From positions 1 to 64,000 of the forward strand of contig NZ_JBBIUQ010000015.1 in assembly GCF_037440165.1 (NCBI RefSeq): DNA of 64,000 bases. The letters are read 5' to 3'. The DNA comes from Ignavibacterium sp037440165. GTDB taxonomy: Bacteria; Bacteroidota; Ignavibacteria; Ignavibacteriales; Ignavibacteriaceae. This document shows, piece after piece, positions 18,478 to 26,809 of this stretch (its first letter is position 1; the number at the start of each line of letters is the position of its first letter). The position numbers and the translations under genes are program-made. The notes under the pieces were generated by a model. The model was not told the origin of the DNA. It saw only the letters and a program-made list of their open reading frames with translations, and made no database searches.

Positions 18478-19761
18478 ATGGCAAACGGGAAAACTAAAAC
18501 GAAGAAGAAACTTTTTATTTTCGGTGGATTAGGTTTGTTGATTGTAATACTTCTTGTAGTAGTTTTTGCTGCGGGAAGTAAAGAAGAAATAATTTTAGTA
18601 ACTACAGAAAAAGTTGAGAAGCGAACAATAACTCAGACTGTTGCAGCAACCGGAAAAATTGAACCCGAATTCAAAGTTGTAATTACTCCTGAAGTCACTG
18701 GGGAAATTATTGAGCTTCCGGTTAAAGAAGGAGATCATGTTAAAAAAGGTCAGTTACTGATTCGAATTAAAGGTGATCAGTATAAAGCTCAGAAAGAGCA
18801 GCTTGAGGCAGGTTTACAATCTGCAAAAGCCAGTCTGAAGATTAGAGAAGCTGAACTTCAGAAAATAACTGCTGATTTTAACAGAATAAAAGAATTACAC
18901 GCTAAAAAACTTGCAAGTGACTCAGAGCGCGAAACAGCTGAAGCTAACTATCTTACGGCTAAAGCCTCTTACGATGCAGCAGTTGCAAATGTTCTTCAGA
19001 GCGAGGCAAGATTGAAAGAAATTTTAGAATCATTATACAAAACAACAATTTATTCACCAATGGATGGAGTAATAACATCCTTAAATGTTGAAGTTGGTGA
19101 AAGAGTGCTCGGAAGCGGATTTACTCAGGGAACGGAGATTATGACTGTTTCAGATTTAAAGAATATTGAAGCAGTTGTGGAAGTTGATGAAAACGATGTC
19201 GTTCTTATTTCAAATGGCGATACTGCAATCGTAAAGGTTGATGCATTCAAAGATAAAGAATTCAAAGGTGTTGTTACTCAGATCGGTAACAGTGCAAAAA
19301 CAAAAGGATTGGGAACACAGGAAGAAGTTGTAAATTTTGAAGTGCGTATTAAATTGCTCGAACCGGATGATAAACTAAGACCTGGAATGTCGTGCACCGC
19401 AGATATTCAAACCGAAACAGTCTTTAGTGTTTTAGCAGTTCCAATTCAAAGTGTAACTATTAGATCTAAAATGGCTGAAAGGAAAACTGAAGAAGGTGAT
19501 GAAGATGCATTTGTTGAAAAGAAAAGTTCAGATAAAAATGACAAACCAAAAGAGATTGTATTTATAATTGAAAACGGTAAAGCAAAATCAGTCGAAGTAT
19601 CAGCAGGAATTAGTGACGCTGATTATATCGAAATAAAATCAGGATTGAAAGGCGGAGAGGAAGTTGTTACAGGAAGTTATCGTGCAATATCGAGAGAACT
19701 TCAGGATGATTCTAAAGTTCGTGTTGAAGAAAAGAGAAAAACAGCAGTTACTAAAAAATAA
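18478..19761 (+). CDS. Periplasmic adaptor (MacA/HlyD family)
   Basis: 427 residues with an N-terminal membrane anchor (about 13-31). The lipoyl half-motifs surround a helical hairpin: GEIIELPVKEGDHVKKGQLLIRI before it and TIYSPMDGVITSLNVEVGERV after it. A beta-barrel and a membrane-proximal domain follow. A charged insertion of Glu/Asp/Lys (about residues 335-360) interrupts the last domain and is unusual for the family. In MacA systems the adaptor couples the inner-membrane ABC transporter to TolC. It lies 24 bases after the TolC-like gene and 12 before the ATPase. Confidence 0.9.
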   Translation: MANGKTKTKKKLFIFGGLGLLIVILLVVVFAAGSKEEIILVTTEKVEKRTITQTVAATGKIEPEFKVVITPEVTGEIIELPVKEGDHVKKGQLLIRIKGDQYKAQKEQLEAGLQSAKASLKIREAELQKITADFNRIKELHAKKLASDSERETAEANYLTAKASYDAAVANVLQSEARLKEILESLYKTTIYSPMDGVITSLNVEVGERVLGSGFTQGTEIMTVSDLKNIEAVVEVDENDVVLISNGDTAIVKVDAFKDKEFKGVVTQIGNSAKTKGLGTQEEVVNFEVRIKLLEPDDKLRPGMSCTADIQTETVFSVLAVPIQSVTIRSKMAERKTEEGDEDAFVEKKSSDKNDKPKEIVFIIENGKAKSVEVSAGISDADYIEIKSGLKGGEEVVTGSYRAISRELQDDSKVRVEEKRKTAVTKK

Positions 19762-19773
19762 TTTGAGTTTGAA

Positions 19774-20496
19774 ATGATTATAATTAACATAGAACATATT
19801 GCAAAAATTTATAAAGTTGGTTTTGAAGAAGTTCATGCACTTAGAGATGTTTCATTAAAAATTGATAAGAATGAGTATGTTGCGATTATGGGTCCGTCAG
19901 GTTCTGGTAAATCTACTTTGATGAATATGCTCGGATGTCTTGACACTCCAACTTCCGGGAAGTATGAATTCAAAGGTGTGAGTGTGAGTGAAATGAGTGA
20001 TAATGAACTTGCAAAAATCCGTAACAAAGAAATCGGATTTGTCTTTCAAACTTTCAATCTTCTCGCTCGTTCTGATGCAGTTCATAATGTTGAACTTCCG
20101 CTTATTTATGCAGGCGTTCCTACTGCAGAGAGAAGAGAGCGTGCAGTTCAGGCATTGATTGATGTTGGTTTGAAAGACAGACTTCATCATAAACCGAATG
20201 AACTTTCCGGTGGACAGCGGCAGAGAGTTGCGATTGCAAGAGCTTTGGTTACAAATCCTTCTATCATTCTTGCAGACGAGCCGACAGGTAATCTCGATTC
20301 CAAAACCGGAGAAGAAATAATGGCTCTATTTCATGAAATTCATGAAAAAGGTAATACAATTATTCTTGTTACTCACGAGGAATATATTGCTGAACACGCT
20401 GCAAGAATTGTAAGACTAAAAGATGGTTTAATTGAAAGTGATGAACGTGTTGATAAAAGATATCTAACTAAAATTAAATCTACACTAACAAAATGA
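19774..20496 (+). CDS. ABC transporter ATP-binding protein (MacB/LolD type)
   Basis: 240 residues. It has Walker A GPSGSGKST, Q-loop VFQTFNL, the signature LSGGQRQRVAIARALV, Walker B IILADEPTGNLDS and the switch His in LVTHE. The GNLDS form is typical of the MacB/LolD/FtsE group, whose ATPases drive mechanotransmission through permeases with large periplasmic domains. It overlaps the first permease by four bases (ATGA), so translation is coupled. Confidence 0.94.
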   Translation: MIIINIEHIAKIYKVGFEEVHALRDVSLKIDKNEYVAIMGPSGSGKSTLMNMLGCLDTPTSGKYEFKGVSVSEMSDNELAKIRNKEIGFVFQTFNLLARSDAVHNVELPLIYAGVPTAERRERAVQALIDVGLKDRLHHKPNELSGGQRQRVAIARALVTNPSIILADEPTGNLDSKTGEEIMALFHEIHEKGNTIILVTHEEYIAEHAARIVRLKDGLIESDERVDKRYLTKIKSTLTK

Positions 20497-21728
20497 GAAC
20501 AATTTTATTTGAATTTAAAGAAGGAATGATGATTGCATTGAGAGCTATTGCATCAAATAAAATCCGTGCAATGCTCACAATGCTGGGAATTTTTATTGGT
20601 GTAACTGTAGTTGTAACCATGTCAACTGCAATTAAAGGAATTGATAATTCATTTCAGCAGGGAATCAGTTCTCTCGGCAGTGATGTATTGTATATTGATA
20701 AATGGGCGTGGTTCTCTAATGTTGAATGGTGGAAGATGAGAAATCGTAAAAACATTACTATGGAGGAGTTTGAAAAGTTTAAAACTCTTGCAAAGCTTCC
20801 ATCTGCTGTTGCACCTGTAATTAACACAGTTCAGACGATAAAATACCTGGAACGAAGAGTGGAGAATGTGTTTGTTAATGGCTCTAATACAGACTATGTT
20901 AAAACAACTAATTTCACTTTTGCAGAAGGAAGATTCTATTCAGAAATTGAAAGTAATGCATCAAGACAGGTTGCCGTAATTGGAAGTGAAATTGCAAAGA
21001 AACTTTTCCCAAACATTTCTCCCATAGATAGAACAATCAAAATTGGAGGAGAGAATTATCGTGTAGTTGGTGTACTCGCAGAGCAGGGAAGTTTTATACT
21101 TGGTCCCTGGAATCCTGATAATCAGGTTTATGTACCAATTGGAACCATCTTTAAAAATTTTGCGAGCAACAGATTTAGGTCAATCACCATAAATGTTCGT
21201 GCATCTTCTCCTGCAATGGTTGAAGAGACAAAAGCTGAAGCAGAAGGAGTGATGCGTAAAGTTCGCGGTCTTTCTTACGATCAGATGAATGATTTCTCAA
21301 TTAATCAGCAGGAAGGTTTGCAGGAAAACTATAATTCTGTAGTTGGTGTAATTCAGATTGCAGGTTTGTTTATCACCGGACTTTCGTTATTCGTTGGAGC
21401 GATTGGTATCATGAACATTATGTTCGTTTCTGTCAAAGAGAGAACAAAGGAAATTGGTTTGAGAAAAGCAATCGGTGCAAAACGCAGAACTATTCTCGCA
21501 CAGTTTCTACTTGAGTCTTCTATGATTTGTCTTGTTGGAGGATTTGCTGGATTACTTTCAGCAGTTTTGCTTAGTATGCTTATCAATCAATTTATTCCGA
21601 CTTCAATTCAGATTGGTTCAGTGATTTTAGGAATCGGAATTTCATTGTTGACTGGAATTATTTCTGGAATTGCACCTGCATACACAGCAGCTAAAATGGA
21701 TCCTGTTGAAGCACTGAGATATGAATAA
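20493..21728 (+). CDS. ABC permease, MacB/FtsX type (first of two)
   Basis: 411 residues. One N-terminal helix (KIRAMLTMLGIFIGVTVVVT), a periplasmic MacB_PCD domain of about 220 residues and three C-terminal helices (FtsX domain, with GLRKAIGAKRRTILAQFLLES between the first two) form the classical four-helix mechanotransmission fold. It ends with KMDPVEALRYE, the usual closing motif. Together with the second permease it should form a heterodimer driven by the upstream ATPase to push a substrate through the adaptor and TolC channel. Confidence 0.92.
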   Translation: MRTILFEFKEGMMIALRAIASNKIRAMLTMLGIFIGVTVVVTMSTAIKGIDNSFQQGISSLGSDVLYIDKWAWFSNVEWWKMRNRKNITMEEFEKFKTLAKLPSAVAPVINTVQTIKYLERRVENVFVNGSNTDYVKTTNFTFAEGRFYSEIESNASRQVAVIGSEIAKKLFPNISPIDRTIKIGGENYRVVGVLAEQGSFILGPWNPDNQVYVPIGTIFKNFASNRFRSITINVRASSPAMVEETKAEAEGVMRKVRGLSYDQMNDFSINQQEGLQENYNSVVGVIQIAGLFITGLSLFVGAIGIMNIMFVSVKERTKEIGLRKAIGAKRRTILAQFLLESSMICLVGGFAGLLSAVLLSMLINQFIPTSIQIGSVILGIGISLLTGIISGIAPAYTAAKMDPVEALRYE

Positions 21729-21766
21729 TTTTATTTTTCATTAAAAAGTTTTATCGGAAAAATAAT

Positions 21767-22990
21767 ATGAATTTAAGCCAGACATTTGCTATTTCTGTTC
21801 AATCACTCAGAAACAATAAATTAAGAACCGGACTTACTATTCTCGGTGTTGTGGTTGGAATTTTTTCCATCATCGTAATTATGACAATCATAACTATGCT
21901 TCAGAAAAGTATTGAAGAAGGACTTTCACAATTAAGTAAATATACTTTTCAAATTCAGAAAAATGATCCAACTTTTGGTGGTGGTCCAAGATTCAGAGAA
22001 TCAAGACCAGATATTAAGATTGAAGAAGCAAACAGATTAAAAGAACTATTGACTAATGCACGATATGTTGGTGCTGAACAATGGCAATTTGGCGTAGTAG
22101 TTAAGTATGGAAACAAAGAGACTAATCCGAATATCCAGGTTGCAGGAATTACTGTTGATGCAATGAAAACTAATAACTGGAATGTCGAAACGGGAAGAGA
22201 AATCAGAGAAACTGATGTTCAGTATTCCGCTAATGTTTGTTTAATAGGAAAAGGTATCGTTGATAAACTATTTCCAAACATTGATCCGATTGGCCAGACA
22301 ATCAGAGTTGATGGAAGACCATTACAAGTTATTGGTGTAATTGAAGCACAACCAGCTTTGTTTGGTCAGAGCAGAGATAATTACATTGTGTTGCCAATTA
22401 TAACATGGCAGTCAATGTATGGGAAATATGACAGAAGCGTAAACATAACAGTAATGGCTTATGGCAAGGAAGATTATAATGAAGTAATAGAAGCTGCAAC
22501 TGGTTATATGAGAAAGATTAGAAAACTTTCTCCTGGCGAACCGAATAATTTTTATATCTTCAGTAACGAATCTATGATTAGTCAGGTAAATGATATTACA
22601 GGACCAATCAAAATAGGTGCACTAGCTGTATCAATTATAGCTTTAATTGCAGCAGGAGTTGGAATTATGAATATCATGTTAGTGTCTGTAACAGAGAGAA
22701 CAAGAGAAATTGGAATTAGAAAAGCGTTAGGTGCCCGTAAAAACTGGATACTAACTCAGTTTCTCATAGAAGCGGTTGTTTTATGTTTTATTGGCGGAAT
22801 AATTGGAATTTTACTCGGAGTTGGGATAGGAAATTTTGCTGGAAGTTTTCTGAATGCACAAACTGCAATTCCTGTTGATTGGGTTATAATTGGTATTACA
22901 CTTTGTATTGTGATAGGAGTTATTTTCGGAACTTATCCTGCTTATAAAGCAGCTAATCTTGATCCGATTGAAGCTTTAAGATATGAATAA
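21767..22990 (+). CDS. ABC permease, MacB/FtsX type (second of two)
   Basis: 407 residues with the same build as the preceding gene: NNKLRTGLTILGVVVGIFSI at the N-terminus, a periplasmic MacB_PCD domain, an FtsX segment GIRKALGARKNWILTQFLIEA, and the ending NLDPIEALRYE. The two permeases are clearly paralogous but differ throughout the periplasmic part, consistent with an asymmetric heterodimer. It is the last gene of the export operon and ends one base before the convergent HhH gene. Confidence 0.92.
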   Translation: MNLSQTFAISVQSLRNNKLRTGLTILGVVVGIFSIIVIMTIITMLQKSIEEGLSQLSKYTFQIQKNDPTFGGGPRFRESRPDIKIEEANRLKELLTNARYVGAEQWQFGVVVKYGNKETNPNIQVAGITVDAMKTNNWNVETGREIRETDVQYSANVCLIGKGIVDKLFPNIDPIGQTIRVDGRPLQVIGVIEAQPALFGQSRDNYIVLPIITWQSMYGKYDRSVNITVMAYGKEDYNEVIEAATGYMRKIRKLSPGEPNNFYIFSNESMISQVNDITGPIKIGALAVSIIALIAAGVGIMNIMLVSVTERTREIGIRKALGARKNWILTQFLIEAVVLCFIGGIIGILLGVGIGNFAGSFLNAQTAIPVDWVIIGITLCIVIGVIFGTYPAYKAANLDPIEALRYE

Positions 22991-22991
22991 C

Positions 22992-25013
22992 TCAATATGC
23001 AATATCAATCTGAAAACTTATTCTGTTATCAATGTTGTTTCTGATAAGATTATTTCCTGAGCTTAAACTTTTTTCACTTGGTTTGTAAGTTTCTGCATAT
23101 TTCATCGAGAAAGTTAGAAAGCCGAATGGTTTATATCTTATCATAAGATACCATCTTAATCCTTCACCATACATAGCAAGATTTGTCAGAACTCCCGTTA
23201 AATCATTTTCAAATTCATAAACAGCGGAATTAAATGAATCAGTGTCAAAAAAAATGATTCGTCCATAAGCAAGTAGTGACTTTGAAATGACATATCTGAA
23301 ATCCTGAAAAATTAAAATTCCATTTTCGATCATTTCTGCTTTAGAAATTTCATAAGTATTATATTCAATTCTGGATTTCATTCTTAATTTGTTTGAAATA
23401 TCATAAACCAGTTCAGTTCGATACGAATTTCTTATTCTCTCAACAACTGTTTTAATATTGTTGAGATTTTCTGTAACCTCTTTTCGTTCTGTCTTAATTC
23501 TCAGGTTGATTTGTGTTTTCCTGAAAATATTTTTTGAATAACTCAGGTAAAATTCATTTCCTGTTGATGGTACAGGGGTTTCAAAAGTTACAAATGGAAA
23601 TCTGAACTGATCGTAATAAAAATTTATTAAGCCAAAATTACTTCGCCATTTAATTCCATAATAAATTCCGAATTCATTGCTGGTGTTTCCAGATTGTTCT
23701 CCGAAAGCGAAACCATGAAGATTGACAAAGCTGCGTGAATAACTTCTGAGGCTTGCTGTGATGATAAAATTATTTAGTGGAGTGATGATAATTCCGTTCA
23801 GCGAAGCAACCGATGTTTGATTGTAAACAAATTCTCCGAAAATATTTACAGGACTAAGATTAACATCATAATCGAAAGAATAATACCTGAAATTATTGCC
23901 TCTGATATCATAGATTGAGTTGGGTTCAAATTCATTGCTGAATTTTGATTCGTAAGCAGATAATCCTGCACTCAACAATTTTTCATATTTATAGGAAATT
24001 CTTCCACCGAAAATTCTTTCGCTGATCCGATTTTCCTTTTCTAAATCATTTTCAGTTAAATGTAATCCTGTTTTAGGTGTTGATGTTATTTTATTTGTCA
24101 CAGAATCAACATTCGCATCAATTTTTTTTGATGAATAAAAAGCGGTGAATGAAAAGTTTGAATAATCGATCGTTGCTGCAGCACCGCGCATAAAATCATA
24201 CTCTGTAGCGCTTGTATAAGGTTTGAGAATTTTACCTTTTCGTTTTACTGGAAAAATGGCATCAGCACCTTTTGAAAAACCATAAGGACTCCACAACATC
24301 AGACCTTGTCCAAACTCTAAAACATAGTCTCCCACAACTATATTATTTAGAACTCCATAATTTTTAACATTGAGATGAAAAGAGTTGAAGTCATCGAAAT
24401 CTTTTTCTCCTGCATCTTTATCGAATAAAATTCCTGCCTGAATTTGTTTGGAATATTTAACTAATAATCTGTTATAAGCTCTTAATTTACTTCCAAGATA
24501 AGTTCCATCTTCAAAACCTTTGCGGGTTTGTAAATCATTCCCTAAACGACTTCTTAAATAAAATTTAAATTCTGAAGGTAGAATTCTGGCTTCGGAGAAA
24601 TCTTCCTGAAATAATGTCGAATCATAACTGATCGATTCTTTATCAACTTTCAGAAAAGGAATTATACGATTAATTAACTCTCTGTCTAATTCTCTCATAG
24701 CATTAAGCTCATTTACTGAATAAAATGGTCCGAACCGGTTTCTGTAAGAAAGAATAATCTCCGCAGTATTAGATTCTAAACCAGGTATTTTCTGAAGTTC
24801 AAAAACATCTGCTGTGTTGAGGTCAATTGGATTTAATATCAGCTCTTCAACTGCGTTGTACAAATCTGAATTATCTTCCTCAAAGAATGATTCATCCAGA
24901 ATTTCATCGAGTGCTTCTTCGGTTTTGATTTCCGTTGAATCTATTATTTGTGAATTGAGAAAAAAGAAGGGAAATAATGTTAGGTATAAAATGTTGAAAA
25001 CAATTTTCATCAT
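22992..25013 (-). CDS. Exported protein with helix-hairpin-helix domain and outer-membrane beta-barrel-like body
   Basis: 673 residues. A signal peptide (about 1-21) is followed by an acidic stretch and then tandem helix-hairpin-helix motifs at about 58-120: LNTADVFELQKIPGLESNTA and YSVNELNAMRELDRELINRI, as in ComEA. The remaining 550 residues alternate short aromatic beta strands, such as FSFTAFYSSKKI, NFYYDQFRFPF and FSMKYAETYKP, ending in FQIDIAY with a C-terminal aromatic, as expected of an outer-membrane barrel. HhH motifs bind DNA backbones non-specifically. It overlaps the upstream PorV/PorQ-like gene by four bases, so the two are translationally coupled. The function is not established; DNA handling at the outer membrane is a hypothesis. 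Confidence 0.75.
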   Translation of the reverse strand: MMKIVFNILYLTLFPFFFLNSQIIDSTEIKTEEALDEILDESFFEEDNSDLYNAVEELILNPIDLNTADVFELQKIPGLESNTAEIILSYRNRFGPFYSVNELNAMRELDRELINRIIPFLKVDKESISYDSTLFQEDFSEARILPSEFKFYLRSRLGNDLQTRKGFEDGTYLGSKLRAYNRLLVKYSKQIQAGILFDKDAGEKDFDDFNSFHLNVKNYGVLNNIVVGDYVLEFGQGLMLWSPYGFSKGADAIFPVKRKGKILKPYTSATEYDFMRGAAATIDYSNFSFTAFYSSKKIDANVDSVTNKITSTPKTGLHLTENDLEKENRISERIFGGRISYKYEKLLSAGLSAYESKFSNEFEPNSIYDIRGNNFRYYSFDYDVNLSPVNIFGEFVYNQTSVASLNGIIITPLNNFIITASLRSYSRSFVNLHGFAFGEQSGNTSNEFGIYYGIKWRSNFGLINFYYDQFRFPFVTFETPVPSTGNEFYLSYSKNIFRKTQINLRIKTERKEVTENLNNIKTVVERIRNSYRTELVYDISNKLRMKSRIEYNTYEISKAEMIENGILIFQDFRYVISKSLLAYGRIIFFDTDSFNSAVYEFENDLTGVLTNLAMYGEGLRWYLMIRYKPFGFLTFSMKYAETYKPSEKSLSSGNNLIRNNIDNRISFQIDIAY

Positions 25014-25855
25014 TTAATTCCAAGATAATTCCTGATTTGTTGTTTTCTGCTCATCTCCTTATTAAAACTGATAAGAAGCCCAACCTGATGTGTTAATCCT
25101 AAATCAATATGAGTAAACATCGCATAATCAAGACTAATAAAGGAATAGTTAATTCCAATTCCTGCAGAAAATCTCGAAGGTTCATTTGAAAACCCTGAGC
25201 GAAGGGAAAGATATTCGATTAAATCATAATCAACACCAAACATCAATGAAGTTTTATATCTCAGGTCTTTTTCTAATGCTGCATTTATGGATAGCGGATT
25301 AATTAAATCATAACTTATTCCTGCATTAAGTAAAACGGGTATCTGATCATCATCATTTCCAAAAGAAGCACGATTAATATTTTGAAAAGAAAATCCCAAC
25401 CTGAAATCTTCTGATAAATAAACTAATCCACCAATATTGAAATATAAAGCATTATCATCACCATAATTTTTTATTGAAAGAGTATGAAAATTGAATGCAG
25501 CACCGGCAAAAAATTTATTCTGATAATTATATGAATAACCCAGAACAATTTTTGATTCACGATATAAATCAAAACCGTAGGTCATTCCTCCGATTGAAAT
25601 TGAGCCGAAACTGAAAGGTTCTGTATAAGCTACATAAGCATTTGCAAGCTCTTTTAATCCAAATGGAGCAGGAGAATAGTAAATTCCAATTTCTCTCCAA
25701 TCGATTTGTGAGAGTCCGGATGGATTATTAAACAATGAAAAAACATCATTACTAAGAGCAACATCAGAATTGGATAAAGATATTTGTTTTGCTCCGGGAT
25801 TGAATTGAGCCAAAGTAAATGAGCTTAAAAGAAATATGATGGAAAGAATTTTCAT
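25010..25855 (-). CDS. PorV/PorQ-like outer-membrane protein
   Basis: 281 residues with a signal peptide ending around LAQ (residue 17). The mature start, NPGAKQISLSNSDVALSNDV followed by FSLFNNPSGLSQIDWREIGI, is the typical opening of PorV/PorQ and related FadL-fold proteins of Bacteroidota (an NPAGL-like motif after a gap of about 25 residues). The rest is a run of amphipathic strands. In T9SS, PorV and PorQ are outer-membrane scaffolds for sorting-domain cargo. Which family branch this belongs to cannot be set by eye. It is co-transcribed with the HhH/barrel protein downstream. Confidence 0.7.
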   Translation of the reverse strand: MKILSIIFLLSSFTLAQFNPGAKQISLSNSDVALSNDVFSLFNNPSGLSQIDWREIGIYYSPAPFGLKELANAYVAYTEPFSFGSISIGGMTYGFDLYRESKIVLGYSYNYQNKFFAGAAFNFHTLSIKNYGDDNALYFNIGGLVYLSEDFRLGFSFQNINRASFGNDDDQIPVLLNAGISYDLINPLSINAALEKDLRYKTSLMFGVDYDLIEYLSLRSGFSNEPSRFSAGIGINYSFISLDYAMFTHIDLGLTHQVGLLISFNKEMSRKQQIRNYLGIK

Positions 25856-25927
25856 TAACTATTTAATTGATTGTCAGATATATGCTAAATATATATATTA
25901 AACTTGTAAAAAATAGCTGGTTCAAAT

Positions 25928-26809
25928 ATGAAAAAAAATTTTGTTATTCTCATTTCGCTTGTTTTAACATTTCAATTATATGCTCAGGAATTGAATTGCA
26001 GAGTAACAGTAAATTACGAAAAACTGCCAATCAATAACCGCGAACTTCTTGCAAACTTTGCCAACGAAATTGAAACATATATTAACAAAACTCAGTTTAC
26101 CGGTGAACCATTCGACGGAGAAAAAATTAATTGTGCATTAAATATTTTTTTTACATCAGCTTCCAGTGATATTGAGTATTCAGCACAAGTTGTCATTACA
26201 AGCACAAGACCTGTTTACAAGTCTGACAGACAATCTCCAATGCTCACAATTAATGATGCAAACTGGAATTTTAAATATGAAAAAGGACAACCGCTTTATT
26301 CCAATCAAAGTATTTATGATCCTATAACAAGTTTTCTTGACTTTTATGCCAACATCATTATTGGTTTTGATTATGAAACCTGGGAAGAATTTTTAGGTAC
26401 TCAATATTTTCAAAAAGCATTTAACATTGCTAATCTTGGAATGAACAGCAATTATAAAAAAGGTTGGGAAAGAACCAGCGATGCATATAACCGCACAAGA
26501 CTATGTGAAGATTTATTAAATGATAAATTCAGACCTTTCCGTGAAGCATTTTACGAATACCATTATGGAGTTGATTTATATCAGGTTAATAAAGCCGAGG
26601 CGCAGGATCATATTACAAATCTTGTGAATGTATTGGACGATTTGAAAAATAAAACTGATATAAACAGTGTGTTAATCAGAACCTTTTTTGATGCTAAAAA
26701 TGGTGAGATAACTGACCTTCTGAGGGATTATAAGGATCTAAATGTTTTCAGCAAGCTGAAAAGAATAGATCCATCTCATATTTCAAAGTATAATGAAGTG
26801 ATGAAGTAA
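25928..26809 (+). CDS. DUF4835 family protein (PorD-like, T9SS associated)
   Basis: 293 residues. A signal peptide ends at about residue 19 (QLYAQ), followed by ELNCRVTVNYEKLPINNREL, the characteristic start of DUF4835 proteins. Conserved blocks include NDANWNFKYEKGQPLYSNQS and SFLDFYANIIIGFDYETW. The family is found across Bacteroidota, is named PorD in some annotations because of its link to type IX secretion, and is probably periplasmic or outer-membrane associated. The usual neighbours in other Bacteroidota (coaBC and recN) are absent here, so it stands alone between two minus-strand genes. Confidence 0.75.
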   Translation: MKKNFVILISLVLTFQLYAQELNCRVTVNYEKLPINNRELLANFANEIETYINKTQFTGEPFDGEKINCALNIFFTSASSDIEYSAQVVITSTRPVYKSDRQSPMLTINDANWNFKYEKGQPLYSNQSIYDPITSFLDFYANIIIGFDYETWEEFLGTQYFQKAFNIANLGMNSNYKKGWERTSDAYNRTRLCEDLLNDKFRPFREAFYEYHYGVDLYQVNKAEAQDHITNLVNVLDDLKNKTDINSVLIRTFFDAKNGEITDLLRDYKDLNVFSKLKRIDPSHISKYNEVMK

